54,989 nucleotides of DNA from NCBI RefSeq assembly GCF_000294655.1, contig NZ_CAHP01000021.1, forward strand, positions 173,294 through 228,282, read 5' to 3'. A program made the position numbers and the translations under genes. This DNA is from Magnetospirillum molischianum DSM 120. Lineage in GTDB: Bacteria > Pseudomonadota > Alphaproteobacteria > Rhodospirillales > Magnetospirillaceae. Of the stretch, positions 35,085-44,930 are shown piece by piece. Below the pieces are notes generated by a model. The model saw only the letters and a list, made by a program, of their open reading frames with translations. It had not been told where the DNA came from and made no database searches. Numbering within the stretch: the first letter of the stretch is position 1; each line of letters starts with the position of its first letter.

Positions 35085-37475
35085 ATGGCGGCGGCTCCCG
35101 TCCGCAAATCCAAGAGCCGAGGCGGTTTTCTGCCGCGCGGCTCGATTGAGTTTCTGCGTCGCCGTCTGATTCAATCCGGCGGTTTGGTGCTGGTTGTCGC
35201 CGCCATCGCCCTGGGTGCGGCGTTGAGCAGCGCGGATTCCCACGATCCCAGCATCAACACCGCCGCCGAGGGGCCGGTTCGCAATCTGCTCGGCCGTCCG
35301 GGAGCGACGTTTGCCGATCTGCTGTTGCAGACGGTTGGCTGGGGGGCGGCCGCCCTGATCGTCGCCGCTTTGATTTGGGGCGGGCTGGTCCTGCTCCGCG
35401 CCGTTCCGCCGCGATCGTGGGCCGCACGGGTGGCGGTGTTGCCTCTGGCGATGGTGACGTTGGCGGTGGCGCTGGCGACTTTGCCGCTCCCCGAATCCGA
35501 GACTCTCCCCGCAGGGTGGGGCGGAGCGTTGGGGCGACTGATCTCTGACGGCCTCATCTCCCTTCTGCCCGATGGGTTGGGGAGTAGCGTCGTCGGATCC
35601 GGCGCGGTGGCGCTGACGTCGGTCTTTATGCTGTTCGTGATCGGGCTGTCGCCCGGCGAGTGGATCGGGTTGAGTCGCCGCCTGCCCCCCGTGCTGCTGC
35701 AATTGGTACGGTCGGCGATTCCCGCCCGGCGTGGCCCTCCGGTGGCGCGGACGATGCCGAATCGTGCCCCGACCCGGCCCGCTGCGTCCCCTCATCCGAT
35801 CCCCCAGCCTTATCCGTTCGCTCCGGCAGATGAAGAGGAAGACGGCGACGACGTTCGTTCCGATGACGAACCGTCCGCGCCGGTTCCCCCGCCCCGTCCG
35901 CCGGTTCCGCCCGCGCCAGCGGCCGCGACACCGCGACGCGAGCCGCCGCCTCGTCCGGTTTCCGCGCCGCCGTCTGGAACCTATGAATTGCCGCCGCTGA
36001 CGCTGCTGACCCCCAGCCCGGACCAGGGTGGCCCGCGCTTTAATCCCGAAGGATTGACCCAGAACGCCCGGATGCTTGAGGCGGTGCTGGAGGATTTCGG
36101 CGTTAACGGCAAAGTGGTCAAGGTCCGTCCCGGTCCGGTGGTGACTCTGTACGAACTGGAACCCGCGCCGGGGACCAAGACCAGCCGCGTCATCGGTCTG
36201 GCCGACGATATCGCCCGCTCGATGAGCGCGTTGTCGGTTCGCATCGCCACGATTCCCGGCCGGAGCGTGATCGGCATCGAACTCCCCAACGCCCGCCGCG
36301 AGACGGTCTATCTGCGCGAATTGTTGGCGTCCGAACCGTTCGAGAAAGTACCGGCGCGGCTGACCCTGGTGTTGGGGAAGGATATCGGCGGCGGGCCGGT
36401 GATGGTCGATCTTGCCCGGATGCCGCATCTTCTGATCGCGGGAACCACTGGTTCGGGTAAATCGGTGGCGATCAACACGATGATTCTGTCGCTGCTGTAC
36501 CGGCTGCCGCCCGAGGAATGCCGGGTCATCATGATCGATCCCAAGATGCTGGAATTGTCAGTCTATGACGGCATTCCGCATCTGTTGGCCCCGGTGGTGA
36601 CCGAGCCGGGCAAGGCGGTTCTGGCCCTGAAATGGGCGGTGCGCGAGATGGAAGACCGCTATCGCGCCATGAGTCAGCTCGGCGTCCGTAATATCGCCGG
36701 TTATAACAACCGGCTGTTGGAGGCGCGCGGCCGCGGCGAGGTGCTGACCCGCACCGTCCAGGTCGGCTTCGATCCCGAGACCGGCAAGCCGCTCTATGAA
36801 GACCAGACCCTGGCGCTTGAGCCCCTGCCCTTTATCGTCATTATCGTTGACGAAATGGCTGATCTGATGCTGGTCGCGGGCAAGGAGATCGAGGCGGCGG
36901 TGCAGCGTCTGGCCCAGATGGCCCGCGCCGCCGGAATCCACCTCATCATGGCGACCCAGCGTCCGTCGGTGGATGTCATCACCGGCACGATCAAGGCTAA
37001 TTTCCCCACTCGCATCTCGTTTCAGGTTACCTCGAAAATCGATAGCCGCACGATCCTGGGTGAGCAGGGGGCGGAACAATTGCTTGGGCAGGGCGATATG
37101 CTCTACATGGCTTCGGGCGGACGCATCACCCGCGTCCATGGTCCGTTCGTGTCGGATGTCGAGGTCGAGACCGTGGTCGAGTTCCTCCGCTCTCAGGGCG
37201 AACCGACCTATATCGAGGCCGTCACCGAGGAAGAAGCGACCCCCGGTACCGGAGGCGGGGCCGAAGGCGGGTCGGGAGACGATCTTTACGATCAGGCGGT
37301 GGCGCTGGTGATCCGCGAAGGCAAGGCATCGACCAGCTTCGTTCAGCGTCATCTCCAGATCGGCTATAACCGGGCCGCCCGGCTGGTCGAGCGGATGGAA
37401 TCCGAAGGGGTGGTCAGTCGCCCCAACCATGTCGGCAAGCGCGAGGTTCTGGCGCGTGGCGGAGGCGAGTATTGA
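35085..37475 (+). CDS. ftsK: DNA translocase FtsK
   Basis: This 796 aa septal ATPase pumps DNA during chromosome segregation and activates dimer resolution. The N-terminal ~190 residues hold about four membrane segments. A Pro/Arg-rich linker (~205-305) is shorter than in E. coli. The motor has the alpha/beta segment starting near [10 protein letters not shown], Walker A GTTGSGKS (453-460) and Walker [11 protein letters not shown]. The C-terminal gamma winged helix (~730-796) shows [23 protein letters not shown], the KOPS-reading domain. Its stop overlaps the lolA start by one base. Confidence 0.97.
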   Translation: MAAAPVRKSKSRGGFLPRGSIEFLRRRLIQSGGLVLVVAAIALGAALSSADSHDPSINTAAEGPVRNLLGRPGATFADLLLQTVGWGAAALIVAALIWGGLVLLRAVPPRSWAARVAVLPLAMVTLAVALATLPLPESETLPAGWGGALGRLISDGLISLLPDGLGSSVVGSGAVALTSVFMLFVIGLSPGEWIGLSRRLPPVLLQLVRSAIPARRGPPVARTMPNRAPTRPAASPHPIPQPYPFAPADEEEDGDDVRSDDEPSAPVPPPRPPVPPAPAAATPRREPPPRPVSAPPSGTYELPPLTLLTPSPDQGGPRFNPEGLTQNARMLEAVLEDFGVNGKVVKVRPGPVVTLYELEPAPGTKTSRVIGLADDIARSMSALSVRIATIPGRSVIGIELPNARRETVYLRELLASEPFEKVPARLTLVLGKDIGGGPVMVDLARMPHLLIAGTTGSGKSVAINTMILSLLYRLPPEECRVIMIDPKMLELSVYDGIPHLLAPVVTEPGKAVLALKWAVREMEDRYRAMSQLGVRNIAGYNNRLLEARGRGEVLTRTVQVGFDPETGKPLYEDQTLALEPLPFIVIIVDEMADLMLVAGKEIEAAVQRLAQMARAAGIHLIMATQRPSVDVITGTIKANFPTRISFQVTSKIDSRTILGEQGAEQLLGQGDMLYMASGGRITRVHGPFVSDVEVETVVEFLRSQGEPTYIEAVTEEEATPGTGGGAEGGSGDDLYDQAVALVIREGKASTSFVQRHLQIGYNRAARLVERMESEGVVSRPNHVGKREVLARGGGEY

Positions 37476-38152
37476 TGAAAGACGACACCATGACCCGGTG
37501 CAGGTTCCGGACGATCTTCGCTGCGCTGCTATTGGCGCTGTCGCTGGCGCTGTCTTCGGGCGGGGTGGCGGCCGAGCCCAAGGCGGTTCTGCTGTCGGCC
37601 GAAGACCGCGCCGACATCGCGCGCGCCGAAGAGTATCTGAACGCCATCACCACGCTGAAGGCGCGGTTTCTCCAGACCTCGCCCAACGGGGTTTCGGTCG
37701 AGGGCGACGCCTATCTGTCGCGGCCCGGACGGCTGCGGCTGCAATACGATCCGCCCAGTCCGCTGCTGGTGGTCGCCGATGGCACCTTCCTGATTGTCCA
37801 TGACCGCGAGTTGGGTTCACCCAGCTACATTCCGCTCGGCTCGACCCCGGCCGGTATCCTGGTTCAGCCCAACCTGCGCCTGACTGGCGGCGCGGTTACC
37901 GTCACTCGTGTGGTGCGGCTGCCTGGCGTGGTGCGGATCTCGGCGGTCGAGACCGAGGATTCGGCCTCGGGCGAAATCACCCTGGTGTTTTCCGACCGCC
38001 CGTTCGAGTTGCGCCAGTGGCAAGTGCGCGATGCCCAACATCAGGTGACCACGGTGTCGCTGTTCGAAAGCCGCTCGGGTCTGCCGCTTGATGCCAAGCT
38101 GTTCAAGTTCGTCGATCCGAACATGACCAAATCGCCGTTGAACCTGAACTAA
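37475..38152 (+). CDS. lolA: Outer-membrane lipoprotein carrier protein LolA
   Basis: This 225 aa periplasmic chaperone ferries lipoproteins from LolCDE to the outer membrane. A signal peptide covers residues 1 to ~33. The mature domain shows AEEYLNAITTLKARFLQTSPNG, the GDAYLSRPGRLRLQYDPP strand pair and VVADGTFLIVHDREL, all typical of LolA. ATG 37475 follows GGAGG with 9 nt spacing and overlaps the ftsK TGA. Another in-frame ATG is at 37490. Placement after ftsK is common in proteobacteria. Confidence 0.93.
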   Translation: MKDDTMTRCRFRTIFAALLLALSLALSSGGVAAEPKAVLLSAEDRADIARAEEYLNAITTLKARFLQTSPNGVSVEGDAYLSRPGRLRLQYDPPSPLLVVADGTFLIVHDRELGSPSYIPLGSTPAGILVQPNLRLTGGAVTVTRVVRLPGVVRISAVETEDSASGEITLVFSDRPFELRQWQVRDAQHQVTTVSLFESRSGLPLDAKLFKFVDPNMTKSPLNLN

Positions 38153-38488
38153 GCAACGCTTTCGCCATCCCTTCATGTCCTTTGGGCATGCAAGCCATGT
38201 TGGGGAAAGGGGATGCGCGGATCTTGTCGCCGTTCTACCTCTTTAGTCATCGAGACCGGGCCCCCACCCCTTTGGCCCGGTAGCGGTGGGGTGCGCCTCC
38301 CTCCGCGCCGCTCCCGCCGCCGCTCCCCCCAAGGAGCGCGACGCCCGGCCATTCCCCTGGCCGGGCGTTGCCTCGGTTAACACTCTCCCCCTTGATCGGG
38401 ATGGAAAATTCCGGTTTGAGGGCTGGATTCGGGGCTGAGTCTGTGCAATATGATCTCCGCCCCGTCCCGGACCCTGTGGAGGATTTCT
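38153..38488. other. 336-bp non-coding gap between lolA and gap, with two hairpins
   Basis: No credible reading frame is present. Two stable hairpins occur: 38255-38281 (8 bp stem, 11 nt loop) and 38341-38368 (11 bp perfect stem, 6 nt loop). A TATGAT hexamer at 38449-38454 could be the -10 of the gap-pgk promoter, but no good -35 sits 16-18 nt upstream. Confidence 0.5.
38341..38368 (+). terminator. Strong hairpin in the lolA-gap interval
   Basis: ACGCCCGGCCA (38341-38351) pairs perfectly with 38358-38368 around a TTCCCC loop. It lies 189 nt after lolA and 121 nt before gap. It has no T-tract beyond GTTGCC. It may terminate read-through or be part of a long leader. Confidence 0.5.
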
Positions 38489-39496
38489 ATGACTGTTCGC
38501 GTTGCCATTAATGGCTTCGGCCGCATCGGCCGCTTGGTGTTGCGAGCCATCGTCGAATCGAAGCGCAGCGATATCGAAGTCGTCGGAATCAACGATCTGG
38601 GGTCGGCTGAAGCCAACGCCCACCTGTTGAAGTACGATTCGGTTCACGGCGTTCTGGCCAATCAGGTTTCCGCCACCGCCGATTCGATCACGATCGACGG
38701 CAAGGCAATTCGTGTTACCGCCGAACGCGATCCGGCCAAGCTGCCGTGGAAAGAGCTGAACATCGACGTGGCGCTGGAATGCACCGGTCTGTTCACCAAG
38801 CGCGACAAGGCCGCGGCGCATCTCGAAGCCGGTGCCAAGCGGGTTCTGGTGTCGGCTCCGGCCGATGGTGCCGACCTCACCGTCGTCTATGGCGTCAATC
38901 ACGACAAGCTGACCCGTGACCACCTCGTGGTTTCGAATGGCTCCTGCACCACCAACTGCCTTGCTCCGGTGGCGCAGATTCTCAACGAGCTGGGCGGCAT
39001 CAAGCACGGCTTCATGACCACCGTTCACGCCTTCACCGGCGACCAGCGCACCGTCGATACCCTGCACAAGGATCTGCGCCGCGCCCGCGCCGCTTCGTTG
39101 TCGATCATCCCGACCTCGACCGGCGCCGCCAAGGCAATCGGGCTGGTCCTGCCCGAACTGGCCGGCAAGCTGGACGGCACTTCGGTTCGCGTGCCGACCC
39201 CCAACGTGTCGATGATCGACCTCGTTGTCGTCACCGAACGCCCGGTTACCGCCGAGCAGATCAATCAGGCGATGGCTGATGCCGCCAACGGTCGCCTGAA
39301 GGGGGTTCTGGGGGCCGAATCGGCCGAGCTGGTCAGCGTCGATTTCAACCACAATCCCAATTCTTCGACCTTCGATCTGACCCAGACCAAGGTCATCGAT
39401 GGCACCTTCGTCCGGGTTCTGTCCTGGTACGATAACGAATGGGGCTTCTCGAACCGCATGGCCGACACGGCGGTCGCTATCGCCAAGCTGATCTGA
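38489..39496 (+). CDS. gap: Type I glyceraldehyde-3-phosphate dehydrogenase
   Basis: This 335 aa glycolytic enzyme oxidises glyceraldehyde-3-phosphate to 1,3-bisphosphoglycerate. The NAD fold starts [14 protein letters not shown]. The catalytic Cys153 lies in [12 protein letters not shown], with the His in [10 protein letters not shown]. The C-terminal [11 protein letters not shown] is conserved. ATG 38489 follows GGAGGA at 38478-38483 with a 5 nt spacer. pgk begins 17 nt after its stop, so gap-pgk form one unit. Confidence 0.98.
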   Translation: MTVRVAINGFGRIGRLVLRAIVESKRSDIEVVGINDLGSAEANAHLLKYDSVHGVLANQVSATADSITIDGKAIRVTAERDPAKLPWKELNIDVALECTGLFTKRDKAAAHLEAGAKRVLVSAPADGADLTVVYGVNHDKLTRDHLVVSNGSCTTNCLAPVAQILNELGGIKHGFMTTVHAFTGDQRTVDTLHKDLRRARAASLSIIPTSTGAAKAIGLVLPELAGKLDGTSVRVPTPNVSMIDLVVVTERPVTAEQINQAMADAANGRLKGVLGAESAELVSVDFNHNPNSSTFDLTQTKVIDGTFVRVLSWYDNEWGFSNRMADTAVAIAKLI

Positions 39497-39513
39497 ACGA
39501 AAGGGTCGCCGCG

Positions 39514-40704
39514 ATGTTCCGTACTCTCGATCAGCTGAACGTCAGAGGAAAGCGCGTCCTGGTACGCGCCGACCTCAACGTTCCGGCCAAGGACGGGGTT
39601 GTCACCGACGATTCCCGTATCGAACGTTCCGCCGCCACGCTGTGCGATCTGGCCCGGCGCGGTGCTCGTGTCATCGTGATGAGCCATTTCGGTCGCCCGA
39701 AGGGCGTCGATGCCGCGTTCTCGATGCATTTTCTGGTTGGGCCGCTGTCGAAGGCGGTCGGGCAGAACGTGGTCTGGGCCGAGGATTGCATCGGCCGCGA
39801 TACCGCCCGCCTGATCGGTTCGCTGCGCGACGGTGAAATCTGCCTGCTGGAAAATGTTCGCTTCCATGCCGAGGAGGAGGCAAACGATCCCGCCTTCGCC
39901 CGCGAATTGGCCGCGCTTGGCGATCTGTACGTTAACGATGCCTTTTCCTGTGCCCACCGGGCCCATGCCTCGACCGAGGCGCTGGCCCATCTGCTGCCGT
40001 CGGCGGCCGGTCTGCTGATGCAGGCCGAGCTTGACGCGCTCAGTAAAGCGCTGGAGAAGCCGGAGAAGCCGGTTGCCGCCATCGTTGGCGGTTCGAAAGT
40101 CTCGACCAAGCTCGATCTGCTTGGCAACCTTGTCGCCAAGGTCGATTATCTGATCATCGGCGGCGGCATGGCCAACACCTTCCTGTTCGCTCAGGGTAAG
40201 TCGGTCGGCAAGTCGCTCTGCGAGCACGATCTGGCTGATACCGCCCGCGATATTCTCGAAAAGGCGCGCGCGGCGCATTGCCACATCGTCCTGCCGGTCG
40301 ATGTCGTGGTCGCCGATCGTTTCGGCGAGAATGCCGCGACTCAGGTGGTGAGCGTGGACGATGTTCCCGATGATCTGATGATTCTCGATGCTGGTCCTGC
40401 TTCGGTCGAAGCGATCATCGACCGTCTGGGTGGCTGCAAGACCTTGGTGTGGAACGGTCCCCTTGGCGCGTTCGAGATTGAACCGTTCGACAAAGCGACG
40501 AACGATATCGCGATCTGGGCGGCCGAACGTACCCAACAGGGCCGCCTGCTGACCGTCGCCGGTGGTGGCGACACCGTTTCGGCTTTGTCCAAGGCGGGAG
40601 TCGAGGCCAAGTTCTCCTATGTTTCGCTTGCGGGCGGTGCCTTCCTGGAATGGTTGGAAGGTAAGGAACTGCCCGGAATCGTCGCGTTGTCCCAGGGGGC
40701 CTGA
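39514..40704 (+). CDS. pgk: Phosphoglycerate kinase
   Basis: This 396 aa enzyme converts 1,3-bisphosphoglycerate and ADP to 3-phosphoglycerate and ATP. Motifs are [63 protein letters not shown], the hinge segment [10 protein letters not shown], and the nucleotide-binding [12 protein letters not shown]. The start follows AAAGGG with about 8 nt spacing. A perfect 11 bp hairpin follows. Confidence 0.98.
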   Translation: MFRTLDQLNVRGKRVLVRADLNVPAKDGVVTDDSRIERSAATLCDLARRGARVIVMSHFGRPKGVDAAFSMHFLVGPLSKAVGQNVVWAEDCIGRDTARLIGSLRDGEICLLENVRFHAEEEANDPAFARELAALGDLYVNDAFSCAHRAHASTEALAHLLPSAAGLLMQAELDALSKALEKPEKPVAAIVGGSKVSTKLDLLGNLVAKVDYLIIGGGMANTFLFAQGKSVGKSLCEHDLADTARDILEKARAAHCHIVLPVDVVVADRFGENAATQVVSVDDVPDDLMILDAGPASVEAIIDRLGGCKTLVWNGPLGAFEIEPFDKATNDIAIWAAERTQQGRLLTVAGGGDTVSALSKAGVEAKFSYVSLAGGAFLEWLEGKELPGIVALSQGA

Positions 40705-40727
40705 TCTCAGGTTCCCGTCACTCCTTT

Positions 40728-40755
40728 CCCCTCTTCCGTCTTGGCGGAAGAGGGG
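40728..40755 (+). terminator. Terminator after pgk
   Basis: CCCCTCTTCCG (40728-40738) pairs perfectly with 40745-40755 around TCTTGG. It lies 23 nt after the pgk stop and is followed by TGTTGG. cobM starts only 19 nt later, so the hairpin also falls within its leader. Confidence 0.65.
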
Positions 40756-40774
40756 TGTTGGAGCCAGTTCCGTC

Positions 40775-41533
40775 ATGAAGGTCCATTTCATCGGGGCCGG
40801 ACCCGGAGCCCCAGATCTCATTACTGTCCGGGGACTCAATCTGATCCGCCGCTGCAAAGTGGTGCTCTACGCTGGTTCTCTGGTTCCGCGCGAGGTGATC
40901 TCCGAGGCTCCGGCTGACGCGCGAGTGGTCGATACCGCTCTGATGGAGCTGGATCAGATCGCCGCCGAGTTCGCCGCCGCCCGCGATGCCGGGCTTGACG
41001 TTGCCCGGCTTCATTCCGGCGATCTGTCGATCTACAGTGCGCTCGGCGAACAGATGCGCTGCCTCGATTCGCTGGGGATCGAGTATGACGTCACCCCCGG
41101 CGTTCCGGCGTTTGCCGCTGCTGCCGCTGCTTTGTCGGCCGAATTGACCTTACCCGGAATCAGCCAGTCGTTGGTGCTGACCCGCACCACCGGACGGGCA
41201 ACTCCGATGCCGGATGGCGAAACTCTGGCGACGATGGGGGCCAGCGGGGCTACCCTGGCAATCCACCTTTCCGTGCATAATATCGCTCATGTCGTTGCCG
41301 AGCTGACTCCCCGCTATGGCGCCGATTGTCCCGTCGTTGTCGCGTTCCGGGTTGGCTGGCCTGATCAGCGTCTGGTGCGGGGCTGCCTTGCCGATATCGA
41401 AGGAAAGGTAGCGGAATCCGGGGTGACGCGGACCGCACTTATTCTGGTCGGTTGGGTTCTGGGTGCCAAAGATTTCAAGGAATCATGCCTTTATTCCCGC
41501 GGTCATGGCCGGACCGCCGAGCAGCTGGCCTGA
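40775..41533 (+). CDS. cobM: Precorrin-4 C11-methyltransferase CobM
   Basis: This 252 aa SAM-dependent enzyme methylates C-11 of precorrin-4 in oxygen-dependent cobalamin synthesis. The tetrapyrrole methylase signatures are VHFIGAGPGAPDLITVRG, the Y-A-G-S-L-V-P motif typical of CobM/CbiF, RLHSGDLSIYSALGEQM, VTPGVPAFAAAAAAL and the TRTTGRATPMP block. It is separated from other cobalamin genes of the window (cobA and cobB near 46.6-49.5 kb). No cobalamin riboswitch was recognised in the 70 nt upstream. The CobM/CbiF choice rests on co-occurrence with CobA/CobB and is moderately sure. Confidence 0.92.
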   Translation: MKVHFIGAGPGAPDLITVRGLNLIRRCKVVLYAGSLVPREVISEAPADARVVDTALMELDQIAAEFAAARDAGLDVARLHSGDLSIYSALGEQMRCLDSLGIEYDVTPGVPAFAAAAAALSAELTLPGISQSLVLTRTTGRATPMPDGETLATMGASGATLAIHLSVHNIAHVVAELTPRYGADCPVVVAFRVGWPDQRLVRGCLADIEGKVAESGVTRTALILVGWVLGAKDFKESCLYSRGHGRTAEQLA

Positions 41534-41672
41534 ACGGTTACAGTCAGACGGCAACGGTATCGCGGGCCTTGTGCCGGTCCTCCGGTTGTGCTTCAACCCC
41601 CTATACTACCCCAGTCAGGCCGTGGCCGTCCCAACGCCCTCCGGTCTTTCGCGCAAAAAGGAAAAACCGCCA

Positions 41673-42506
41673 ATGAACAAGCTGTCCGCGAGCGGTCAGG
41701 CGCTGATCCTGGCCCTGGGCCTGGCCGCTGCCCCCGCCCTTGCCGCCGACAAGAACACGGTCGTTGCCGTGGTCAACGGGACCGAGCTGCGTATGTCGCA
41801 GATGGCGGACTTCGCGCGGCAATTGCCGCCGAATCTTGGCCAGCCTCCTTACGAAGCCCTGCTTGAGGTCGTCATCAACAATCAGTTGGTGCTGGAGCAG
41901 GCCAAGAAAGAGAAGATGGACGCCGATCCCGAGGTCAAGGCGGCCCTGAAGCAGGCTGAAAGCTCGCTGATGCGTCAGGCTTGGATTGCTCGCAAGATGC
42001 GTTCCGCCGTCAGCGAAGAGGCGATTCGCGTTCGCTACGATCAGTTGGCCAAGGATTTCGTCCCGGCTGAGGAAGTTCACGCCCGTCACATCCTGGTCGA
42101 GACCGAAGACGCCGCCAAGGCGGTGATCGCCGATCTCAATAAGGGTGTCGATTTCGCCGATCTGGCTCGTACCAAGTCGAAAGACCCGTCGGGTGCTCAG
42201 AACGGTGGTGATCTCGGCTATTTCTCCCAGAAGGACATGGTGCCGGAATTCGCCGCCGCCGCCTTTGCCATGCAGCCCGGTCAGGTGTCGAAGGCCCCGG
42301 TCAAGACCCAGTTCGGTTGGCATGTCATCAAGGTTGAGGATCGGCGCATGTCGTCGCTGCCGAGCTTCGAGCAGGCCAAGGGGCCGATCGGTCAGCAGCT
42401 CGCCGAAGTCGCCGCCCAGCAGACGGTGACCGAACTGCGCGACAAGGCCAAGATCAAGCGCTTTGGTCCTGACGGTGCCGCTCTGCCCGAAGGCGAGAAG
42501 AAGTAA
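41673..42506 (+). CDS. Periplasmic parvulin-type peptidyl-prolyl isomerase
   Basis: This 277 aa PPIase helps fold exported or outer-membrane proteins. A signal peptide (1 to ~24, ending A-P-A-L-A-A) is followed by a SurA/PrsA-like N-terminal helical region (~30-125). One parvulin domain (~128-225) shows VHARHILVETEDAAK, GGDLGYFSQKDMVPEF and VKTQFGWHVIKVEDRR. A Lys/Glu tail follows. The start follows AAAAGGAAAAA. A TATACT hexamer at 41602 is a possible -10 without a good -35. Resembles PrsA/PpiC of Rhizobiales and Rhodospirillales. Confidence 0.92.
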   Translation: MNKLSASGQALILALGLAAAPALAADKNTVVAVVNGTELRMSQMADFARQLPPNLGQPPYEALLEVVINNQLVLEQAKKEKMDADPEVKAALKQAESSLMRQAWIARKMRSAVSEEAIRVRYDQLAKDFVPAEEVHARHILVETEDAAKAVIADLNKGVDFADLARTKSKDPSGAQNGGDLGYFSQKDMVPEFAAAAFAMQPGQVSKAPVKTQFGWHVIKVEDRRMSSLPSFEQAKGPIGQQLAEVAAQQTVTELRDKAKIKRFGPDGAALPEGEKK

Positions 42507-42522
42507 GCGGAAAAGCCTTTGC

Positions 42523-42556
42523 CCCCGTCGCGGTCCAACAGCGGATCGCGGCGGGG
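42523..42556. terminator. Hairpin after the PPIase gene
   Basis: A 14 bp stem (42523-42536 with 42543-42556, two G-T pairs) has an AACAGC loop and starts 16 nt after the stop. Together with 42583-42599 it separates the convergent PPIase and DUF3833 genes. Confidence 0.6.
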
Positions 42557-42582
42557 CGTAGGCGATCTTGATGTGAAGAACG

Positions 42583-42599
42583 ATCCGGTTTAACCGGAT
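42583..42599. terminator. Short palindrome between convergent genes
   Basis: ATCCGGTT-T-AACCGGAT is a perfect 8+1+8 inverted repeat lying 6 nt from the end of the DUF3833-like gene. It could contribute a bidirectional stop or be a binding site. Confidence 0.4.
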
Positions 42600-42605
42600 G
42601 TCGCT

Positions 42606-43142
42606 TTAGAAATCAGTGGCATAGACCAGGGTCACCCGCCCTAGCGTCACGCCCCATTTCGAGACTCTGGCCCGGTTGAGCAATACGCCATCGGGTTGCA
42701 GAAACATCCAATCCTCGACATTGACCCGAATCGGAATGCTGAAAAAAGTCAGCTTGACGACATAAGCCAGCGACAGCGCGTTGCCCGAAGCCTTTCCCGT
42801 GGCACTGCCGATCACATCGTTGGCGGTGCCGTTATAGACACCCTCCTCAAGGCGGGTGATCGACCATTCCCGCCGCAGCATTTCGCCGTCGCTATAAGTA
42901 AAGTCCTGATTTAACTCAAGAACCTTACCGTCCCACTGGCCGACGACCTCGGCGGTGAATTGACGGCGGATGCGGCCAAAGCGGTCTTCGAACATCCCCC
43001 AGGCGCGGGCGTTGCCAGAGAAATAATCCTCCAGCAGCAGCGGAGTTTCCGCATCGGCGAAGTCGGACGGCTTCATCCGAATAAGGTTGCGGATAAAGAC
43101 CAGCAAAACGGCAATGATGACAAGAGTGAGCAGCGTGGTCAT
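42606..43142 (-). CDS. DUF3833-like membrane-anchored protein
   Basis: This 178 aa protein has one N-terminal membrane segment (residues ~3-20) followed by a lipocalin-like beta-rich domain. Features matching DUF3833 are PLLLEDYFSGNARAWGMFEDR, GRIRRQF, V-V-G-Q-W-D-G, L-N-Q-D-F-T-Y-S-D-G, REW, and the end LLNRARVSKWGVTLGRVT. The N-terminus here is a plain anchor rather than a lipobox. The start at 43142 is preceded by GAGGAGGG. It lies downstream of folE (156 nt gap with a 6 bp hairpin near 43258-43278). Function unknown. Confidence 0.78.
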   Translation of the reverse strand: MTTLLTLVIIAVLLVFIRNLIRMKPSDFADAETPLLLEDYFSGNARAWGMFEDRFGRIRRQFTAEVVGQWDGKVLELNQDFTYSDGEMLRREWSITRLEEGVYNGTANDVIGSATGKASGNALSLAYVVKLTFFSIPIRVNVEDWMFLQPDGVLLNRARVSKWGVTLGRVTLVYATDF

Positions 43143-43298
43143 GACGTCGAACCCTCCTCTGCCGCGGGCGGACAGTGGAGAGCCCGACGGATCCATCGCC
43201 ACTATCGTGGCCAGACAGATCTCGATCCGACAAGTGACGCAATATACGGAGCCGGAACGTGTGAATGCACGCGTCACACTCGGATTCGATCGACAGAT

Positions 43299-43916
43299 TT
43301 AATGGCCGTTGGTCAGGGACAAGAATTCGCGGCGCAGAGCCTGGTCGGTGCGGAATGCACCGATCATCCGGCTGGTTACCATCGATACCCCGGTCTTGTG
43401 GACGCCTCGGGTAGTCATGCATTGATGCTGGGCGTCGATAACGACCGCAACGCCCTTGGGCTGTAATACCTCTTCGATGGCGTTGGCGATTTGCGCGGTC
43501 AACTTTTCCTGAATCTGGAGGCGGCGGGAAAATGCCTCGACGACGCGCGCCAGTTTGGAAATCCCCACGACGCGCCGGTCAGGCAGATAGGCGACATGAG
43601 CAACGCCCAGGATCGGCACCATATGGTGCTCGCAATGGGATTCGAGACGGATGCCGCGCAACATCACCATCTCGTCGTATCCGTCGGTCTCTTCGAAGGT
43701 ACGAGCCAGGATATCGACCGGATCGGCTTCGTAACCGGCGAAGAATTCTTCGTAAGACCTGACCACCCGCGAGGGCGTATCGATCAACCCTTCCCGTGCG
43801 GGATCGTCGCCAGCCCAGCGGATCAGGGTTCGCACCGCCGATTCGGCCTCGGTGCGGCTGGGGCGGTCTTCTGACCAGGGTCGGTCGGGACGGATCGAAA
43901 CGGTGGTTGCATTCAT
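43299..43916 (-). CDS. folE: GTP cyclohydrolase I FolE
   Basis: This 205 aa zinc enzyme converts GTP to dihydroneopterin triphosphate for folate synthesis. Zinc and active-site motifs are [10 protein letters not shown] and the second Cys in [10 protein letters not shown]. Also visible are the [31 protein letters not shown] stretch in two parts and the C-terminal RREFLSL. GAGGGAG precedes the ATG by about 8 nt. It is divergent from dapD. Confidence 0.97.
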   Translation of the reverse strand: MNATTVSIRPDRPWSEDRPSRTEAESAVRTLIRWAGDDPAREGLIDTPSRVVRSYEEFFAGYEADPVDILARTFEETDGYDEMVMLRGIRLESHCEHHMVPILGVAHVAYLPDRRVVGISKLARVVEAFSRRLQIQEKLTAQIANAIEEVLQPKGVAVVIDAQHQCMTTRGVHKTGVSMVTSRMIGAFRTDQALRREFLSLTNGH

Positions 43917-44016
43917 CGTGAAGGCTCCCTCGTCTGAGTGTTAGTCGTCAGTCCTAGGTGGGGGTGCTCAGGCCGTCGCACCAGGGGGGAGTCTAAAACG
44001 ATTCGATTCCCCTTCG

Positions 44017-44044
44017 TTGACAGGCATTTTTCGCAGAGTATGGT
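44017..44044 (+). promoter_or_regulatory. Promoter for the dapD-dapE-cobA-cobB run
   Basis: A perfect TTGACA -35 (44017-44022), 16 nt and TATGGT (44039-44044) sit 41 nt before the dapD start. This is the best sigma70-type match noted in the window. Confidence 0.65.
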
Positions 44045-44085
44045 GACTTCCCGCCACCGGGAGCGTTTCAACTAGGAGTCCGCAG

Positions 44086-44928
44086 ATGAACCCCGCCGCC
44101 CTCGAATCGACCATCGATGCCGCCTGGGAGGCGCGCGATACCGTAACTGTCGCCACTCGGGGCGACGTTCGCGACGCCGTCGAGGCGGTGTTGGAGGGAC
44201 TCGATAACGGTTCCCTGCGTGTTGCGGAAAAACAGGACGGCACCTGGGTCGTCAATCAATGGCTGAAGAAAGCGGTGTTGCTGTCGTTCCGTCTGACCGA
44301 TTCCGCACCCATTCCGGGCGGCCCTGGTGGCGCGTCATGGTTCGACAAGGTGCCGACCAAGTTCCAGGGCTGGGACGATGCCCGCTTCCGCGCCGCTGGC
44401 TTCCGCGCCGTGCCGGGATCGGTGGTGCGTCGTTCGGCTTATATCGCGCCGGGCGTGGTACTGATGCCGTCTTTCGTCAATCTGGGCGCCCGCGTCGAGT
44501 CCGGTACGATGGTCGATACCTGGGCCACGGTTGGGTCTTGCGCTCAGATCGGCCGCAACGTCCATCTGTCGGGCGGCGCTGGAATCGGCGGTGTGCTGGA
44601 GCCGCTTCAGGCCGGGCCGGTTATTATTGAGGACGATTGCTTCATCGGTGCGCGTGCCGAGGTCGCCGAAGGGGTGATCGTCGAGACCGGAGCGGTGTTG
44701 TCGATGGGTGTCTATCTCGGCGCATCGACCAAGATCATCGACCGCGAGACCGGCGAGACCTTCATCGGGCGGGTGCCGCCCTTCTCCGTCGTGGTGCCGG
44801 GCAGCCTGCCGGGTAAGCCGCTGCCGGACGGCACGCCGGGACCGAGCCTGTATTGCGCGGTGATCGTCAAGAAAGTCGATGCCCGCACGCGCTCCAAGGT
44901 TTCGATCAACGAATTGTTGCGCGATTGA
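44086..44928 (+). CDS. dapD: Tetrahydrodipicolinate N-succinyltransferase DapD
   Basis: This 280 aa left-handed beta-helix acyltransferase uses succinyl-CoA in the succinylase branch of lysine/DAP synthesis. It shows the WFDKVPTKF segment, [19 protein letters not shown], the hexapeptide repeat run (~115-225) with [53 protein letters not shown], and the C-terminal [12 protein letters not shown]. The start follows TAGGAGT. dapE follows by 2 nt. Confidence 0.98.
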   Translation: MNPAALESTIDAAWEARDTVTVATRGDVRDAVEAVLEGLDNGSLRVAEKQDGTWVVNQWLKKAVLLSFRLTDSAPIPGGPGGASWFDKVPTKFQGWDDARFRAAGFRAVPGSVVRRSAYIAPGVVLMPSFVNLGARVESGTMVDTWATVGSCAQIGRNVHLSGGAGIGGVLEPLQAGPVIIEDDCFIGARAEVAEGVIVETGAVLSMGVYLGASTKIIDRETGETFIGRVPPFSVVVPGSLPGKPLPDGTPGPSLYCAVIVKKVDARTRSKVSINELLRD

Positions 44929-44930
44929 GC

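Noticed and set aside
38153-38488. tRNA or known small RNA in the lolA-gap interval
   Set aside because: No cloverleaf, T-loop consensus or known RNA signature was recognised.
40705-40774. Cobalamin riboswitch upstream of cobM
   Set aside because: The gap is 70 nt and filled mostly by the pgk terminator hairpin. It is too short and no B12-box was seen.
41569-41607. Promoter for the PPIase gene using TATACT at 41602
   Set aside because: No -35-like hexamer lies at 15-19 nt spacing, so only the hexamer is mentioned in the gene entry.
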